A stretch of 64,000 nt of DNA from Arthrobacter zhaoxinii (GTDB lineage Bacteria > Actinomycetota > Actinomycetes > Actinomycetales > Micrococcaceae): the NCBI RefSeq assembly GCF_024385505.1, contig NZ_JANFLT010000001.1:620001-684000 (forward strand), in the 5' to 3' direction. This document shows, in pieces, positions 52,893 through 63,028 of this stretch (positions are counted from its first letter, which is position 1; each line of letters begins with the position of its first letter). The notes below the pieces were generated by a model, which saw nothing but the letters and a program-made list of their open reading frames with translations, was not told where the DNA came from and made no database searches. The translations under genes were made by a program, and so were the position numbers.

Positions 52893-53897
52893 ATGAACGC
52901 AACTTTTACCGCGTCCGACGCTGTTGAACTGGCCGTGCTCGAGCGCAACGGTTTTATTGAATCCCGCCACATCGGCTCCGCCGTCGTGATGGCCGGCGAC
53001 GGTACCGTGGTCACGGAACTCGGTGACATCACCACACCCGTTTTCCCGCGCTCAACCCTCAAACCCTTCCAGGCCATTGCAGCCATGCAGTCCGGGGTGC
53101 CGCTTCGCGGGCCGCAGGTGGCACTTGCCGCCGCGAGCCACGTCGGCTCCCGTGAACACACCGATGTCGTCCGCGGCATGCTTGCCGCCGCCGGCGTCAC
53201 CGAGGGCCACCTGCAGTGCCCCGAAGACTGGCCGCAGGACACCGAGGCACGCAACGAACTGATCCGCGAGGGCAAGGGCCCGCAGCGGATTGCGTTCAAT
53301 TGCTCCGGCAAGCACGCAGCCTTCCTCTGGGCCTGCACCGAGAACAACTGGGACCACGCCACCTACCTGGATCCCCAGCATCCGCTGCAGCGCCGCATCG
53401 CCGAGGTCATCGAAGAGTTCACCGGTGAGACCGTGCAGCACTGGGCAGTGGACGGCTGCGGCGCGCCGCTGGCCGCGGTCTCGCTGACCGGCCTGGCCCG
53501 GGGCATCGGCCGCCTGGCCAAGGCGCCGTCCGGCAAGCACGGCAATGCCCGCGCGGCAACCGTCGCCACTGCCATGCTGGATTACCCGTGGGCCGTCCAC
53601 GGCCACGGCCGTGAGAACTCGATCGTTATGGAAGATCTCGGAATCATCGCCAAGAACGGCGCCGAAGGCGTCCTGGTGCTGGGCACCGACACGGGCGTGT
53701 CGGTGGCCCTGAAGATGCTCGACGGAAACACCCGTGCCGCTTCCCTGGTGGGACTGACCCTGCTGGCAGCCAGCGGCGCCGTCGATCCGCTGGCGGTGGA
53801 AAAGGTACTGGACAAGATCATGCAGCCGGTGCTCGGCGGCGGCCAGCCGGTGGGAAGCCTGCGGCTGGGCGCGCCGGTCACGGCGCTGCTGGGCTAG
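52893..53897 (+). CDS. L-asparaginase II-type (PF06089 family) amidohydrolase
   Basis: 334 residues. Members of this family resemble rhizobial thermolabile asparaginase and hydrolyse asparagine to aspartate. Conserved elements are [12 protein letters not shown] (about 51-62), [27 protein letters not shown] and [15 protein letters not shown], together giving the Ser/Lys/Cys active-site pattern of the family. The start at 52893 follows TAGACT with 7-nt spacing. No signal peptide is present. It lies 4 nt before the sterol-carrier gene. Confidence 0.88.
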   Translation: MNATFTASDAVELAVLERNGFIESRHIGSAVVMAGDGTVVTELGDITTPVFPRSTLKPFQAIAAMQSGVPLRGPQVALAAASHVGSREHTDVVRGMLAAAGVTEGHLQCPEDWPQDTEARNELIREGKGPQRIAFNCSGKHAAFLWACTENNWDHATYLDPQHPLQRRIAEVIEEFTGETVQHWAVDGCGAPLAAVSLTGLARGIGRLAKAPSGKHGNARAATVATAMLDYPWAVHGHGRENSIVMEDLGIIAKNGAEGVLVLGTDTGVSVALKMLDGNTRAASLVGLTLLAASGAVDPLAVEKVLDKIMQPVLGGGQPVGSLRLGAPVTALLG

Positions 53898-53901
53898 GAC
53901 C

Positions 53902-54288
53902 ATGGCACGGCGCCGGATCACGGGCGAGGACGGCCGGGCAGCCCTGCAGGCAGCAGCAGCCGGAGCAGCGGACCGCGGCACCACCGCCATGGCGGTGCGC
54001 TACGCGTTGGAGGAACTTGCCGAACGCGCCCCCGGCAACAGCGTGGAGGTCCGGGTGCCGCCGTTCGGGGTCACCCAGTGCGTGGCCGGGCCGCGGCACA
54101 CGCGCGGCACTCCCCCGAACGTCATCGAGACCGACGGCGCCACCTGGCTGGCGCTGGTCACGGGCCGGCAGTCCTGGGCAGACGCCGTCGCCGCCGGGAA
54201 GGTGGCAGCCTCGGGCCTGCGCGCCGACCTGTCGGACGTACTGCCGCTCTTCCATACCCGTTCCCAGGGAGCTGGTCCGGGTTCTTAG
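53902..54288 (+). CDS. sterol-carrier-family (SCP2-like) small protein
   Basis: 128 residues. It has the actinobacterial SCP2-related pattern: [31 protein letters not shown] (split helix and strand), [20 protein letters not shown] and [16 protein letters not shown]. Proteins of this type are found next to purF in many actinobacteria, but no lipid ligand or link to purine synthesis is established. It begins 4 nt after the asparaginase stop, so the two are co-transcribed. Confidence 0.8.
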   Translation: MARRRITGEDGRAALQAAAAGAADRGTTAMAVRYALEELAERAPGNSVEVRVPPFGVTQCVAGPRHTRGTPPNVIETDGATWLALVTGRQSWADAVAAGKVAASGLRADLSDVLPLFHTRSQGAGPGS

Positions 54289-54335
54289 CCTGTCCTCCGG
54301 TTCTCCGACCGCGCCGCAGGAGACCGCCCGACCGG

Positions 54336-54341
54336 TAGAAT
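54336..54341 (+). promoter_or_regulatory. putative -10 box of the small membrane protein gene (leaderless)
   Basis: TAGAAT lies 6 nt before the ATG at 54348, with no ribosome site. Confidence 0.5.
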
Positions 54342-54347
54342 CGAAGC

Positions 54348-54668
54348 ATGGTTTCCGAGCAGCACAGCCCTGAACGCCGCGAGATTACGGTCCGCCGCGC
54401 CCCCCGCTTCGTCCCCTTCCTGGCACTGGGCGTGGTCGCCGGGTTCATTGCTGCCCTCTTTGTCGCCTACGGCGGCGCCGAGAACCCCAGCTTCACCCGC
54501 GAGGCCACCCTTGGTTTCTTCACCATGATGTTCGCGCTGCCGGGTCTGCTGCTGGGAGCCCTGACTGCCCTCGCCCTGGATTGGATCAGCGTCCGCAAGG
54601 CCCGCCGGTCCATGGTGGAAAGCGTTGACCCCGCAGAACCGGAGAGCCGGGAACAGCCTTACTCGTAA
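54348..54668 (+). CDS. small two-helix membrane protein
   Basis: 106 residues. Two hydrophobic segments (FVPFLALGVVAGFIAALFVAYG at about 22-43, given here as one span, and TMMFALPGLLLGALTALALD at about 61-80) flank a short loop; the N-terminal 20 residues are basic and the C-terminal tail is acidic. I do not recognise a characterised family. It sits directly before purF, as in related actinobacteria. No function is assigned. Confidence 0.75.
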   Translation: MVSEQHSPERREITVRRAPRFVPFLALGVVAGFIAALFVAYGGAENPSFTREATLGFFTMMFALPGLLLGALTALALDWISVRKARRSMVESVDPAEPESREQPYS

Positions 54669-54718
54669 CGGTTGCGCACGGAGCCCTTTCCGGCGCAGGC
54701 ACGTGAGAGAATGCACAC

Positions 54719-56278
54719 ATGGCACGCGGAGACGGACAGCTTTCCCATGATCTGATGCCCGGAGAGAAAGGACCGCAGGACGCCTGCGGTGTCTTCGGAG
54801 TCTGGGCCCCCGGCGAAGAGGTAGCGAAGCTTACCTATTACGGGCTTTACGCTTTACAGCACCGCGGACAGGAATCCGCCGGCATCGCCGCCAGCGACGG
54901 CCGGCGCATCAGTGTGTACAAGGACATGGGGCTGGTGTCCCAGGTTTTCGATGAGACCACGCTCAACACCCTTTTGGGGCACATCGCCGTCGGGCACTGC
55001 CGGTATTCGACCACGGGTGCGTCGCACTGGGCCAATGCCCAGCCCACCCTCGGGGCCACCGCCAGCGGTACCGTGGCCCTGGCCCACAACGGCAACCTGA
55101 CCAATTCCGCCGAACTGTATGAACTGATCCTGGAGCGTGAGGGCCGTCCCCGCACCGGCGAAATTGCCCAGGGCAACACCTCCGATACCGCGCTGGTGAC
55201 GGCGCTGCTCAACGGCAGCGACGGACGGTCGCTGGAGGACACGGCCATGGAATTGCTGCCCAAGCTGCGCGGCGCGTTTTCCTTTGTGTTTATGGACGAG
55301 GGAACCCTCTACGCCGCGCGGGACACCTACGGCGTCCGCCCACTGGTGCTCGGACGTCTGGAACGGGGCTGGGTGGTTGCCTCCGAAGGGTCCGCCCTCG
55401 CGACGGTCGGCGCCAGTTTCATCCGTGAGATCAAGCCGGGCGAATTCATCGCCATCGACGAATCAGGGGTCCGCAGCCGCACCTTCGGCGAGCCTACGCC
55501 GGCGGGCTGCGTGTTCGAGTACGTGTACCTCGCCCGCCCCGATGCAACCATCGCCGGCCGGTCCGTGTACGAATCCCGCGTCGAGATGGGCCGCCAGCTG
55601 GCCCGGGAACACGCAGTGGACGCGGACATTGTCATTCCAGTCCCGGAATCCGGCACCCCGGCTGCGGTGGGTTATGCCGAGGAATCCGGGATTCCCTTCG
55701 CCCACGGGTTCGTCAAGAACTCCTACGTGGGGCGGACTTTCATCCAGCCCAGCCAGACCCTCCGCCAGCTCGGCATCAAACTGAAGCTGAACGCCCTTGA
55801 ATCCGTGATCCGCGGCAAGCGGGTGGTGGTGGTGGATGACTCGATTGTGCGTGGCAATACACAGCGGGCCATCGTTCGGATGCTGCACGAGGCCGGCGCC
55901 GTCGAGGTGCACGTCAAGATCTCCTCGCCCCCGGTCAAATGGCCGTGCTTCTACGGCATCGACTTTGCCTCACGTGCAGAGCTGATCGCCAACGGCGCCG
56001 CGGTGGAGGAAATCCGGGCATCCATCGGCGCGGACAGCCTGGCGTACATTTCCGAAGACGGAATGATCGACGCCACCCGGCAGCCCCGGGAGCGGCTGTG
56101 CACCGCATGCTTCACCGGTGTCTATCCGATCGAGCTGCCGACCGCGGACCGGCTGGGGAAGAACCTGCTGGAGCCTGCCAATCCCGCGGAGGACGCCGGA
56201 GCCACCGGCTGCGATCCGGGCCCGGACAGTGAATACGAGAACCTGCTCAACGCCGCCGAAAAGAAAGAGGCCATATGA
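54719..56278 (+). CDS. purF: amidophosphoribosyltransferase
   Basis: 519 residues. First committed step of purine synthesis: PRPP plus glutamine to phosphoribosylamine. The Ntn nucleophile is Cys23 (DACGVFGVW) after a 22-residue propeptide, as in the Bacillus-type [4Fe-4S] enzyme. The PRTase PRPP loop is VVVVDDSIVRGNT. Cysteines expected for the cluster are present near the C-terminus (CTACFTG). GAGAAT lies 6 nt before the ATG and there is no ribosome site. It overlaps purM by 4 nt. Confidence 0.97.
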   Translation: MARGDGQLSHDLMPGEKGPQDACGVFGVWAPGEEVAKLTYYGLYALQHRGQESAGIAASDGRRISVYKDMGLVSQVFDETTLNTLLGHIAVGHCRYSTTGASHWANAQPTLGATASGTVALAHNGNLTNSAELYELILEREGRPRTGEIAQGNTSDTALVTALLNGSDGRSLEDTAMELLPKLRGAFSFVFMDEGTLYAARDTYGVRPLVLGRLERGWVVASEGSALATVGASFIREIKPGEFIAIDESGVRSRTFGEPTPAGCVFEYVYLARPDATIAGRSVYESRVEMGRQLAREHAVDADIVIPVPESGTPAAVGYAEESGIPFAHGFVKNSYVGRTFIQPSQTLRQLGIKLKLNALESVIRGKRVVVVDDSIVRGNTQRAIVRMLHEAGAVEVHVKISSPPVKWPCFYGIDFASRAELIANGAAVEEIRASIGADSLAYISEDGMIDATRQPRERLCTACFTGVYPIELPTADRLGKNLLEPANPAEDAGATGCDPGPDSEYENLLNAAEKKEAI

Positions 56279-57393
56279 ACGCCGCCCCCGCCACCTCCAT
56301 TACCTACGCCTCGGCCGGTGTGGATGTCGAAGCCGGCGACAAAGCCGTTGAGTTGATGAAGGCAGCGGTGAAGGCCACCCATAATTCATCGGTGCTGGGC
56401 GGCGTGGGCGGTTTTGCCGGGCTTTACGACGCATCCCGGCTGCTCGCGTACCGCAAACCGCTGCTGGCGACCTCCACGGACGGCGTCGGCACCAAGGTAG
56501 CCATCGCACAGGCCATGGACATCCACGACACCATCGGATTCGACCTGGTGGGCATGGTGGTCGATGACATTGTGGTGGTCGGCGCCGAGCCACTGTTCAT
56601 GACCGACTACATTGCCTGCGGCAAGGTGGTGCCGGAACGCATCGCCGACATCGTGCGCGGCATCGCGGCGGCCTGCGAGGTAGCCGGCACGGCACTGGTG
56701 GGCGGGGAAACGGCGGAACATCCCGGCCTGCTTGGTGAGCACGAGTACGACGTCGCAGGTGCCGCCACCGGCGTGGTGGAGGCGGACCGACTCCTCGGCC
56801 CGGACCGCGTCCGCAGCGGCGACGTTGTGATCGGCATGGCGTCCTCCGGTATCCATTCCAACGGCTACTCCCTGGTCCGCCGCGTGATCAACCATGCCGG
56901 CTGGCAGCTCGAGCGCCAGGTGTCCGAGCTGGGGCGCACGCTGGGTGAGGAGTTGCTCGAACCCACCCGCGTGTACGCCGCGGACTGCCTGGACCTTGCC
57001 CGCCACGATGCGGCCGGGGTGCACGGCTTCAGCCATGTGACCGGCGGCGGTCTGGCTGCGAACCTGGCACGGGTGCTGCCCAAGGGGCTGCAGGCCACCG
57101 TGGACCGCTCCACCTGGGAGCTCCCTCCCGTGTTCAAGCTGATCGCCGAACTGGGCAATGTGCCGCAGCCGAATCTGGAACGCACCCTGAACCTCGGTGT
57201 CGGGATGGTGGCGATTGTCGATGCCGGGAGCGCCGACGCCGCCCTGGAACGCCTCGCTGCCCGCGGCGTCCCTGCCTGGGTCATGGGCGGCGTCGGCGAG
57301 GCCGAAACGCCTGCCGGCAGCGACTCCGATTTTGTGCAGGGCGCCAAGGGCGTTGACGGCGGCGCAGTACGGCTGGTCGGGGCTTACGCATAA
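56275..57393 (+). CDS. purM: phosphoribosylformylglycinamidine cyclo-ligase (AIR synthetase)
   Basis: 372 residues. It converts FGAM to AIR with ATP. It begins ITYASAGVDVEAGDKAVELM, followed by LATSTDGVGTKVAIA, VDDIVVVGAEPLFMTDYIA and GETAEHPG, all PurM active-site segments. It starts in the purF stop (ATGA). A strong terminator 20 nt after the stop ends the purF-purM transcript. Confidence 0.96.
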   Translation: MNAAPATSITYASAGVDVEAGDKAVELMKAAVKATHNSSVLGGVGGFAGLYDASRLLAYRKPLLATSTDGVGTKVAIAQAMDIHDTIGFDLVGMVVDDIVVVGAEPLFMTDYIACGKVVPERIADIVRGIAAACEVAGTALVGGETAEHPGLLGEHEYDVAGAATGVVEADRLLGPDRVRSGDVVIGMASSGIHSNGYSLVRRVINHAGWQLERQVSELGRTLGEELLEPTRVYAADCLDLARHDAAGVHGFSHVTGGGLAANLARVLPKGLQATVDRSTWELPPVFKLIAELGNVPQPNLERTLNLGVGMVAIVDAGSADAALERLAARGVPAWVMGGVGEAETPAGSDSDFVQGAKGVDGGAVRLVGAYA

Positions 57394-57413
57394 TCCCGCT
57401 GCCCTTCCACAGT

Positions 57414-57449
57414 AAAGGCCCCGGACCGTGTACCCGGTCCGGGGCCTTT
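57414..57449 (+). terminator. terminator of purF-purM
   Basis: A perfect 15-bp stem (AAAGGCCCCGGACCG with CGGTCCGGGGCCTTT) has a 6-nt loop; the T-run is part of the stem. Confidence 0.85.
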
Positions 57450-57477
57450 GGCGTGGAAGAAACCTGTCTTAACGCCG

Positions 57478-57510
57478 TTCAGCGGATCCACCCTAAGGTG
57501 ATCCGCTGAA
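57478..57510 (-). terminator. hairpin terminating the DUF3073 gene
   Basis: Stem TTCAGCGGATC / GATCCGCTGAA with an inner ACC/GGT continuation and one bulged C. It lies 39 nt after the DUF3073 stop, back to back with the purM terminator. Confidence 0.65.
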
Positions 57511-57548
57511 AGGATGGCAATTGGCCAACGTCTTTGAGGAACGTACCG

Positions 57549-57782
57549 CTACCCTGCGCGGCGGTTGCCCTCATCATCGTCATCGTCGCCAAATTGATCC
57601 GCGTACTTATCTTCGTACGCCGAGTAGTCGGGCTCAGCCGGCTCCTCGGGATATCGACTGGATGGACGACTCGTCGGTCCTGAAAGCTCACGCTGGAGCG
57701 CCGAGTAGTCCGTGGCCGGGGTGAAGTACTTCATTTCCCGGGCCTGCTTGGTTGCCTTTGCCTTTTGACGGCCGCGCCCCAT
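57549..57782 (-). CDS. DUF3073 family small acidic-tail protein
   Basis: 77 residues from the ATG at 57782 with GGGGG upstream. It starts MGRGRQKAKATKQAREMKYF, a basic segment typical of DUF3073, continues with DYSALQREL and ends in an acidic, Tyr-rich tail (DYSAYEDKYADQFGDDDDDE). It is present next to purM across actinobacteria; the function is unknown. The opposite charge of the two halves suggests nucleic-acid or ribosome association (speculative). Confidence 0.85.
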   Translation of the reverse strand: MGRGRQKAKATKQAREMKYFTPATDYSALQRELSGPTSRPSSRYPEEPAEPDYSAYEDKYADQFGDDDDDEGNRRAG

Positions 57783-58059
57783 GGCGTGACCCCCTTTTTG
57801 CGTCGATCCGGTGGTTAGTCGTTCGGGCAGATGAACGAGGCCCCCGGAATATTTGGTCAATTTGTCGTAAGTACAGGTTACATGTTTTCCCGCTGCCTTG
57901 TGCCCCTTCCGCCGCAGCAGGGCCGGCGGCAGGCACAGATGTGCACCGCCTCCGGCATGGCGTTCACCACTCCCGCACCTCGATATTGGCTAAAGTCAGG
58001 GGTAGAGACAGTCTTGGAGTGCTTCACGGCACCGCCTACAGGGAGGACAAACGTTCACC

Positions 58060-59388
58060 ATGAGCGATCAGAAAAATACACCGGGAGCGGCTTCTCCGCC
58101 ACCGGAGAAGGAAGGTACGCCGGGTGCCTTCCCCGATCTGAGCGCCCATTCGGACTCTCCCGCATGGCTCACCGCGGACGGAAGCCACGATACGGGCGTC
58201 TGGGAACGCAGCTTCGACGGCATTGCGGGCGGCGCCGCCGCCCCCTCGGCCGGCGACGCGGACTCCGCTGTGGACACAGACCCCGGAGCCGTACCGGGCG
58301 GGGACCCGGCCGCAGCCTCCGATCTGCCGGCCGAGCCGGCGGTGGTCGCCCCCGAGGACCTCAAACTGGAGGAGCCGTCCCTGGCTGAGCCGGCACTGAG
58401 CGACGAAGCCGTGGAAGCGGCAGCACTCGACCAGATCGCCTCGGAAACCGCTGCGGCGGAGGCCGACGCAGCCGAAGCCGGACGCCTTTCCGGACTCGAG
58501 CCCGCGCCTGCCGGTGCCGAAATCCGGGTGACTCAGGACGGCGGGCAGCCGCACGCCCCGGAAGCCCTGGCAGAGCCCCGGGAGCCCGCGGACGCCGGCC
58601 CGGACACGGGCCCGACCCCGGCACCGGCCCCCGATGCGGAGAAGGAACCGCCTACTCAGGACGCAGAACCGCACCCCCTGCACGGCATCGACGCCGCAGC
58701 CCCCATGACGGATGCCCCTGCCGCACCCCCTGCCGACACCGACGTTCCCCGGGAGCCGGAGGCCGCCACGGCCGCCGTGCCCACCGGCGAAACGCGCCGG
58801 TCCCGCCGGCTGGCGGAAAGCCGGCGTACAGCCGGAGCATCGGCAGCCTCCCGGCCCGGCATAGGCACGGACAACGCCGCCCCCGGCGCTACAGCAGCAG
58901 CCCCCGCAGCCGGCGGCCGCAAAAGCGGGCGCAACACCCGGCTCCTGCTGGTGCTCGGCGGCGTTGTACTGGCCGCCGTCATTGCCATCCTGCTCTTCGT
59001 GTTTGTCTTCAACGGCAAGGAAGAGGGCGTCATTTCGGAGGACGTCAGCCCGTTGGAGCTGGAATCCGGAGCGTGCCTGCAGGACTGGGATGACGTGAAC
59101 TCCAGCGCTACGGTCGTTACCTGCGACACACCGCACAATGCACAGCTGGTCGCCACCGAAAGCCTGCCCGAGGACGCGGACTTCCCCGGCACCGAGGCCC
59201 TGGAGGAGCAGGTCAATGAGGTCTGCGCCGCGGTGGACTACACCGACGCCGCCGCCGACCTCCCGGACCTGACACTCACCAAGTCCATTCCGACGGAACA
59301 GACGTGGGCCAGCGGGGACCGCCGGGTCGACTGCTTTGTCTTTGCCCCCGAGGACCAGGAGCTCACTGAGTCGCTGGTACAGGAGTAA
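58060..59388 (+). CDS. septum-formation-domain membrane protein with acidic N-terminal half
   Basis: 442 residues. Residues 1-285 are Pro/Ala/Glu/Asp-rich and probably disordered in the cytoplasm. One transmembrane helix (LLLVLGGVVLAAVIAILLFVF, here the span of about 291-311) precedes an extracytoplasmic domain with the Septum_form pattern: GACLQDW, VVTCDTPHNAQLVATE, EVCAAVDY and RVDCFVF, four cysteines likely paired. The domain name derives from Streptomyces; the molecular role is unknown. GGGAGG precedes the ATG. Confidence 0.82.
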   Translation: MSDQKNTPGAASPPPEKEGTPGAFPDLSAHSDSPAWLTADGSHDTGVWERSFDGIAGGAAAPSAGDADSAVDTDPGAVPGGDPAAASDLPAEPAVVAPEDLKLEEPSLAEPALSDEAVEAAALDQIASETAAAEADAAEAGRLSGLEPAPAGAEIRVTQDGGQPHAPEALAEPREPADAGPDTGPTPAPAPDAEKEPPTQDAEPHPLHGIDAAAPMTDAPAAPPADTDVPREPEAATAAVPTGETRRSRRLAESRRTAGASAASRPGIGTDNAAPGATAAAPAAGGRKSGRNTRLLLVLGGVVLAAVIAILLFVFVFNGKEEGVISEDVSPLELESGACLQDWDDVNSSATVVTCDTPHNAQLVATESLPEDADFPGTEALEEQVNEVCAAVDYTDAAADLPDLTLTKSIPTEQTWASGDRRVDCFVFAPEDQELTESLVQE

Positions 59389-59404
59389 GCGCAGTCGACC
59401 ACAC

Positions 59405-59441
59405 AAAGGCGCGCGGCGGACATCATCCGCCGCGCGCCTTT
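59405..59441. terminator. bidirectional terminator between the septum-formation gene and clpB
   Basis: A perfect 16-bp GC-rich stem (AAAGGCGCGCGGCGGA and complement) has loop CATCA, with a T after the stem on the plus strand and A-rich sequence on the other side. Confidence 0.8.
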
Positions 59442-59453
59442 TGACGTCCGGGC

Positions 59454-62078
59454 CTAGGCGACCGCTGCCACTGTCAGGCCTGGCTCGGCCACCAGCCCGT
59501 CGCCGTCCAGACCGTCTGCGGTCCGGTCCACCAGCACGGTGTCACCGTCGCTGATCTTTCCGGCCAGGATGCCGCGGGCCAGCTGGTCGCCGATCTCCCG
59601 CTGCACCAGGCGGCGCAGCGGCCGCGCACCGTACGCCGGATCATAGCCGGTCAGTCCCAGCCATTCCCGCGCCGCATCGGTCACGTCCAGCACCAGCCGG
59701 CGCTCATGCAGCCGGTTGGCCAGGGCCCGCACCTGAATGTCCACGATCCGGGTCAGATCCTCCAGGCTCAGCGGATCAAACAGGATCACGTCGTCGAGCC
59801 GGTTGAGGAACTCCGGCTTGAAGTTCGCGTTGACCATGGACATCACCGATTCGTGCTTCTGTTCCTCAGTGAGTCCCGGGTCCACCAGGAACTGGGAACC
59901 AAGGTTGGACGTCAGGATCAGGATGACGTTCCGGAAATCCACGGTCCGGCCCTGGCCGTCGGTCAGCCGGCCGTCGTCGAGCACCTGAAGCAGGATGTCG
60001 AAGACATCCGGGTGCGCCTTTTCCACTTCATCGAGCAGGATCACCGAATAGGGGCGGCGGCGTACCGCTTCGGTCAGCTGGCCGCCCTCTTCATATCCGA
60101 CGTATCCGGGAGGAGCACCGACCAGGCGGGAGACCGCGTGCTTCTCGGAGTACTCGCTCATATCGATGCGGACCATGGCCCGCTCGTCGTCGAAGAGGAA
60201 GTCCGCCAGGGCCTTCGCCAGCTCGGTCTTGCCGACGCCGGTGGGCCCCAGGAACAGGAAGGAACCGGTGGGGCGGTCAGGATCGCTGACGCCGGCACGC
60301 GAGCGGCGGACCGCGTCGGACACCGCGGCTACGGCCTTGCTCTGACCGATCAGGCGCGATCCGATGGCTTCTTCCATGTCCAGCAGTTTCTGGGATTCGC
60401 CCTGCAGCATGCGGCCGGAGGGGATGCCGGTCCAGGCAGAGACCACTTCCGCAATGTCGTCCGCGGTGACTTCCTCGGAGACCATCAGTTCCTGGGTTTC
60501 TTCGCCGAAGTTGCTCTCCTCGGCCTGCTGGGCTGCCTCCAGTTCCTTCTGCAGGGCAGGGATTTCGCCGTACAGGATGCGGGAGGCCTCGGTGAGGTCG
60601 CCGTTGCGCTGGAATTTCTCCGCCTCGCTGCGCAGCTCGTCAATCTTGGCCTTGAGGTCGCCGACCCGGTTGAGTCCTGCTTTCTCGGCTTCCCAGCGGG
60701 CGTTGAGGGCGGCCAGCTGTTCCTTCTTATTGGCCATGTCCTCGCGCAGCGCGGCCAGCCGCTCGATCGAGGCCTCGTCCGATTCGTTGGCCAGTGCGAG
60801 TTCCTCCATGGTGAGCCGGTCCACGGCACGCCGGAGCTCGTCAATCTCTTCGGGGGCGGAATCGATCTCCATCCGCAGCCTGGACGCGGCCTCATCGACC
60901 AGGTCAATCGCCTTGTCCGGGAGCTGGCGTCCGGTGATGTAGCGGTTGGACAGCGTGGCGGCGGCCACGAGTGCCGAGTCGGCGATGGCGACCTTGTGAT
61001 GCGCCTCGTAGCGCTCCTTCAGGCCGCGCAGGATGCCGATGGTGTCCGGGACGCTGGGTTCGCCCACGTACACCTGCTGGAAGCGCCGCTCCAGTGCGGC
61101 GTCCTTCTCGATGTTTTGGCGGTACTCGTCCAGGGTGGTGGCGCCGATCAGCCGGAGTTCCCCGCGTGCCAGCATGGGTTTGAGCATGTTGCCGGCGTCC
61201 ATGGATCCTTCGGCTGCGCCGGCGCCCACGACGGTGTGCAGCTCGTCGATGAAGGTGACGATCTGCCCTTCGGCGCTGGAGATTTCCTCCAGGACTGCCT
61301 TGAATCGCTCTTCAAATTCGCCGCGGTATTTGGCTCCGGCCACCATGGACCCGAGGTCCAGGGACAGCAGGGTCTTGCCGTTGAGGCTTTCCGGCACATC
61401 CCCCGCAACAATGCGCTGGGCGAGTCCCTCGACAACGGCGGTCTTACCCACGCCGGGCTCGCCGATAAGCACGGGGTTGTTCTTAGTACGGCGGCTGAGT
61501 ACCTGGATGACGCGGCGGATTTCCGCGTCCCGGCCGATGACCGGGTCCAGCTTGCCCGAGCGGGCCATTTCCGTCAGGTCCGTGCTGAATTTCTCCAGCG
61601 CCTGGAAGGTGTTCTCCGGATCAGCATTTGTCACTTTACGGTCTCCTCGTACTGATGGAAGCACTGCGCTGAGGGCGTCATGCCCGGCGTTGTTGTCCCG
61701 CAGCGCTTTTCCTGCCGGCCCGTTGTCGAGGGACAACCCGAGCAGGAGGTGCTCCGTGGACACAAAGGCATCCCCCAGCTTCTCCGCTTCCTGCTGCGCC
61801 GCGTTGATGACCTGCAGCAGCGGACGGGAAAACTGCGGCTGCGCCACCGAGGAACCCGAGGAAGAGGGCAGCTGGTGGATGGCAGTGCTGGCGGCTGCAC
61901 TGACGGTATCCACGTTGATGCCGGCTGCCTTGAGGAGTGCGACGGCGACACCCTGCCGCTGGTCCATCAACGCCTTCAGCAGGTGTGCCGGTTCGATCTG
62001 CGGATTCCCCGCGGTGTTGGCGTTCATGGCCGCAGCCGAAAGCGCTTCCTGGCTCTTGTTCGTGAATTTAGTGTCCAC
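59454..62078 (-). CDS. clpB: ATP-dependent disaggregase ClpB
   Basis: 874 residues. It is the AAA+ chaperone that resolves aggregates with DnaK. The N-domain spans 1-145, the first AAA module has Walker A GEPGVGKT (206-213), the coiled-coil middle domain lies at about 400-520 (Glu/Lys/Leu-rich, [20 protein letters not shown]), and the second AAA module has GPTGVGKT near 605. No ClpP-binding loop is evident, in line with ClpB. The GTG start at 62078 has GAGGAG upstream. A HAIR inverted repeat 46 nt upstream indicates HspR repression. Confidence 0.96.
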   Translation of the reverse strand: MDTKFTNKSQEALSAAAMNANTAGNPQIEPAHLLKALMDQRQGVAVALLKAAGINVDTVSAAASTAIHQLPSSSGSSVAQPQFSRPLLQVINAAQQEAEKLGDAFVSTEHLLLGLSLDNGPAGKALRDNNAGHDALSAVLPSVRGDRKVTNADPENTFQALEKFSTDLTEMARSGKLDPVIGRDAEIRRVIQVLSRRTKNNPVLIGEPGVGKTAVVEGLAQRIVAGDVPESLNGKTLLSLDLGSMVAGAKYRGEFEERFKAVLEEISSAEGQIVTFIDELHTVVGAGAAEGSMDAGNMLKPMLARGELRLIGATTLDEYRQNIEKDAALERRFQQVYVGEPSVPDTIGILRGLKERYEAHHKVAIADSALVAAATLSNRYITGRQLPDKAIDLVDEAASRLRMEIDSAPEEIDELRRAVDRLTMEELALANESDEASIERLAALREDMANKKEQLAALNARWEAEKAGLNRVGDLKAKIDELRSEAEKFQRNGDLTEASRILYGEIPALQKELEAAQQAEESNFGEETQELMVSEEVTADDIAEVVSAWTGIPSGRMLQGESQKLLDMEEAIGSRLIGQSKAVAAVSDAVRRSRAGVSDPDRPTGSFLFLGPTGVGKTELAKALADFLFDDERAMVRIDMSEYSEKHAVSRLVGAPPGYVGYEEGGQLTEAVRRRPYSVILLDEVEKAHPDVFDILLQVLDDGRLTDGQGRTVDFRNVILILTSNLGSQFLVDPGLTEEQKHESVMSMVNANFKPEFLNRLDDVILFDPLSLEDLTRIVDIQVRALANRLHERRLVLDVTDAAREWLGLTGYDPAYGARPLRRLVQREIGDQLARGILAGKISDGDTVLVDRTADGLDGDGLVAEPGLTVAAVA

Positions 62079-62123
62079 GGGAACTCCTCAAAGACCTCAG
62101 CGAAGAATGCTTCAGTAAACAAA

Positions 62124-62144
62124 GTTGAGTCTAGTCAGCTCAAC
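62124..62144. promoter_or_regulatory. HAIR operator (HspR site) upstream of clpB
   Basis: GTTGAGT-N7-GCTCAAC against the HAIR consensus CTTGAGT-N7-ACTCAAG. It is symmetrical with 7-nt spacing and 46 nt from the clpB start. The outer bases differ from consensus. HspR itself is not in the window. Confidence 0.8.
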
Positions 62145-62180
62145 TTTTGAAGTAAAGTTGTCTCCGCGGGATCGGGTGTC

Positions 62181-62777
62181 CTAGGGAGTGTGCTCCTGAT
62201 CGAAGTCGTCAGCGGTTCTGCGCCACCGTTCGTTGCGCGCTTCGAAGAGCTGCGCCAGCTCCCCGCCGGACTCGATTTCGAACCGGATGCCGGGCGGCTC
62301 TTCGGGGATGCTGCCCGCCAGGTATTCCTCCAGGACATCGAGGAAGTACTCCCACCCGGCGCCGCCGGTCCACAGGCCGGCGCCCGGGGCGGCCGATACG
62401 GCAAACCCTTTCCGGACCGAGGCGTAGCGCAGCTCGAAGCGGGTGTATCCGTCCTCCCCGGTCAGGTGGAACTCCACTTCGGCCGTTGTGTATCCTTCCC
62501 GGGCCCAGGACACGGTTAGGAGCCGGGGACCGTCGCAGCGCAGAATCGCCCCGTGGGATCCATCCGGGAGGCTGTAGTTCCCGCCGCGCCGCAGATCCCC
62601 TTCCGGCAGCGCCACCCATTGGCCAAGGCGCTCCGGGTCCGCGACGGCAGACCAAACGTCTCCGATAGGAAAGGGAATATCCCGGGCCATCACAATCATC
62701 AGCGCGTGGCCCGCCTGGATTTGCCGGCGGCCGTAGGACCGCACCGTTTTCTCAAGAATCATGTCCAGATCGGACAT
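62181..62777 (-). CDS. SRPBCC (START/AHSA1-like) family protein
   Basis: 198 residues from the ATG at 62777 with AGGAG about 7 nt upstream. A hydrophobic ligand-cavity fold: MARDIPFPIGDVWSAVADPERLGQW is the AHSA1-type N-terminal pattern (split strand and helix), GDLRRGGNYSL and LLTVSWAREGY follow, and AGWEYFLDVLEEYLAG is the long C-terminal helix. Members bind lipids or act as small-molecule regulators; no partner ArsR gene is adjacent. It is divergent from the lipoprotein PBP gene. Confidence 0.82.
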   Translation of the reverse strand: MSDLDMILEKTVRSYGRRQIQAGHALMIVMARDIPFPIGDVWSAVADPERLGQWVALPEGDLRRGGNYSLPDGSHGAILRCDGPRLLTVSWAREGYTTAEVEFHLTGEDGYTRFELRYASVRKGFAVSAAPGAGLWTGGAGWEYFLDVLEEYLAGSIPEEPPGIRFEIESGGELAQLFEARNERWRRTADDFDQEHTP

Positions 62778-63016
62778 TTGCCCACTCCTGCCGTAGAACA
62801 ACCGGCAACCGATCCGGTCCTCCAGCGGCCAAGGCGACCGTTCCGGCCGTCGGCAGGATGCCGGGGGAAGCGAGTTGTAGTCAAGCGCCATTTCCTGGCC
62901 GTTTCCCAAACCGTAGCAGGGAAACCAGGCCGTGCACAGGGTCGGCAAGCGGGGCCGCGCAACGGCCTGCGCACCGCAGGGAGGTGCATTCCACGTGTCC
63001 GAAGCCGTCAAGGCGG

Positions 63017-63022
63017 TAGCCT
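63017..63022 (+). promoter_or_regulatory. putative -10 box of the lipoprotein PBP gene (leaderless)
   Basis: TAGCCT lies 6 nt before the ATG at 63029. This favours that ATG over the GTG two codons upstream. Confidence 0.5.
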
Positions 63023-63028
63023 GTGCGG

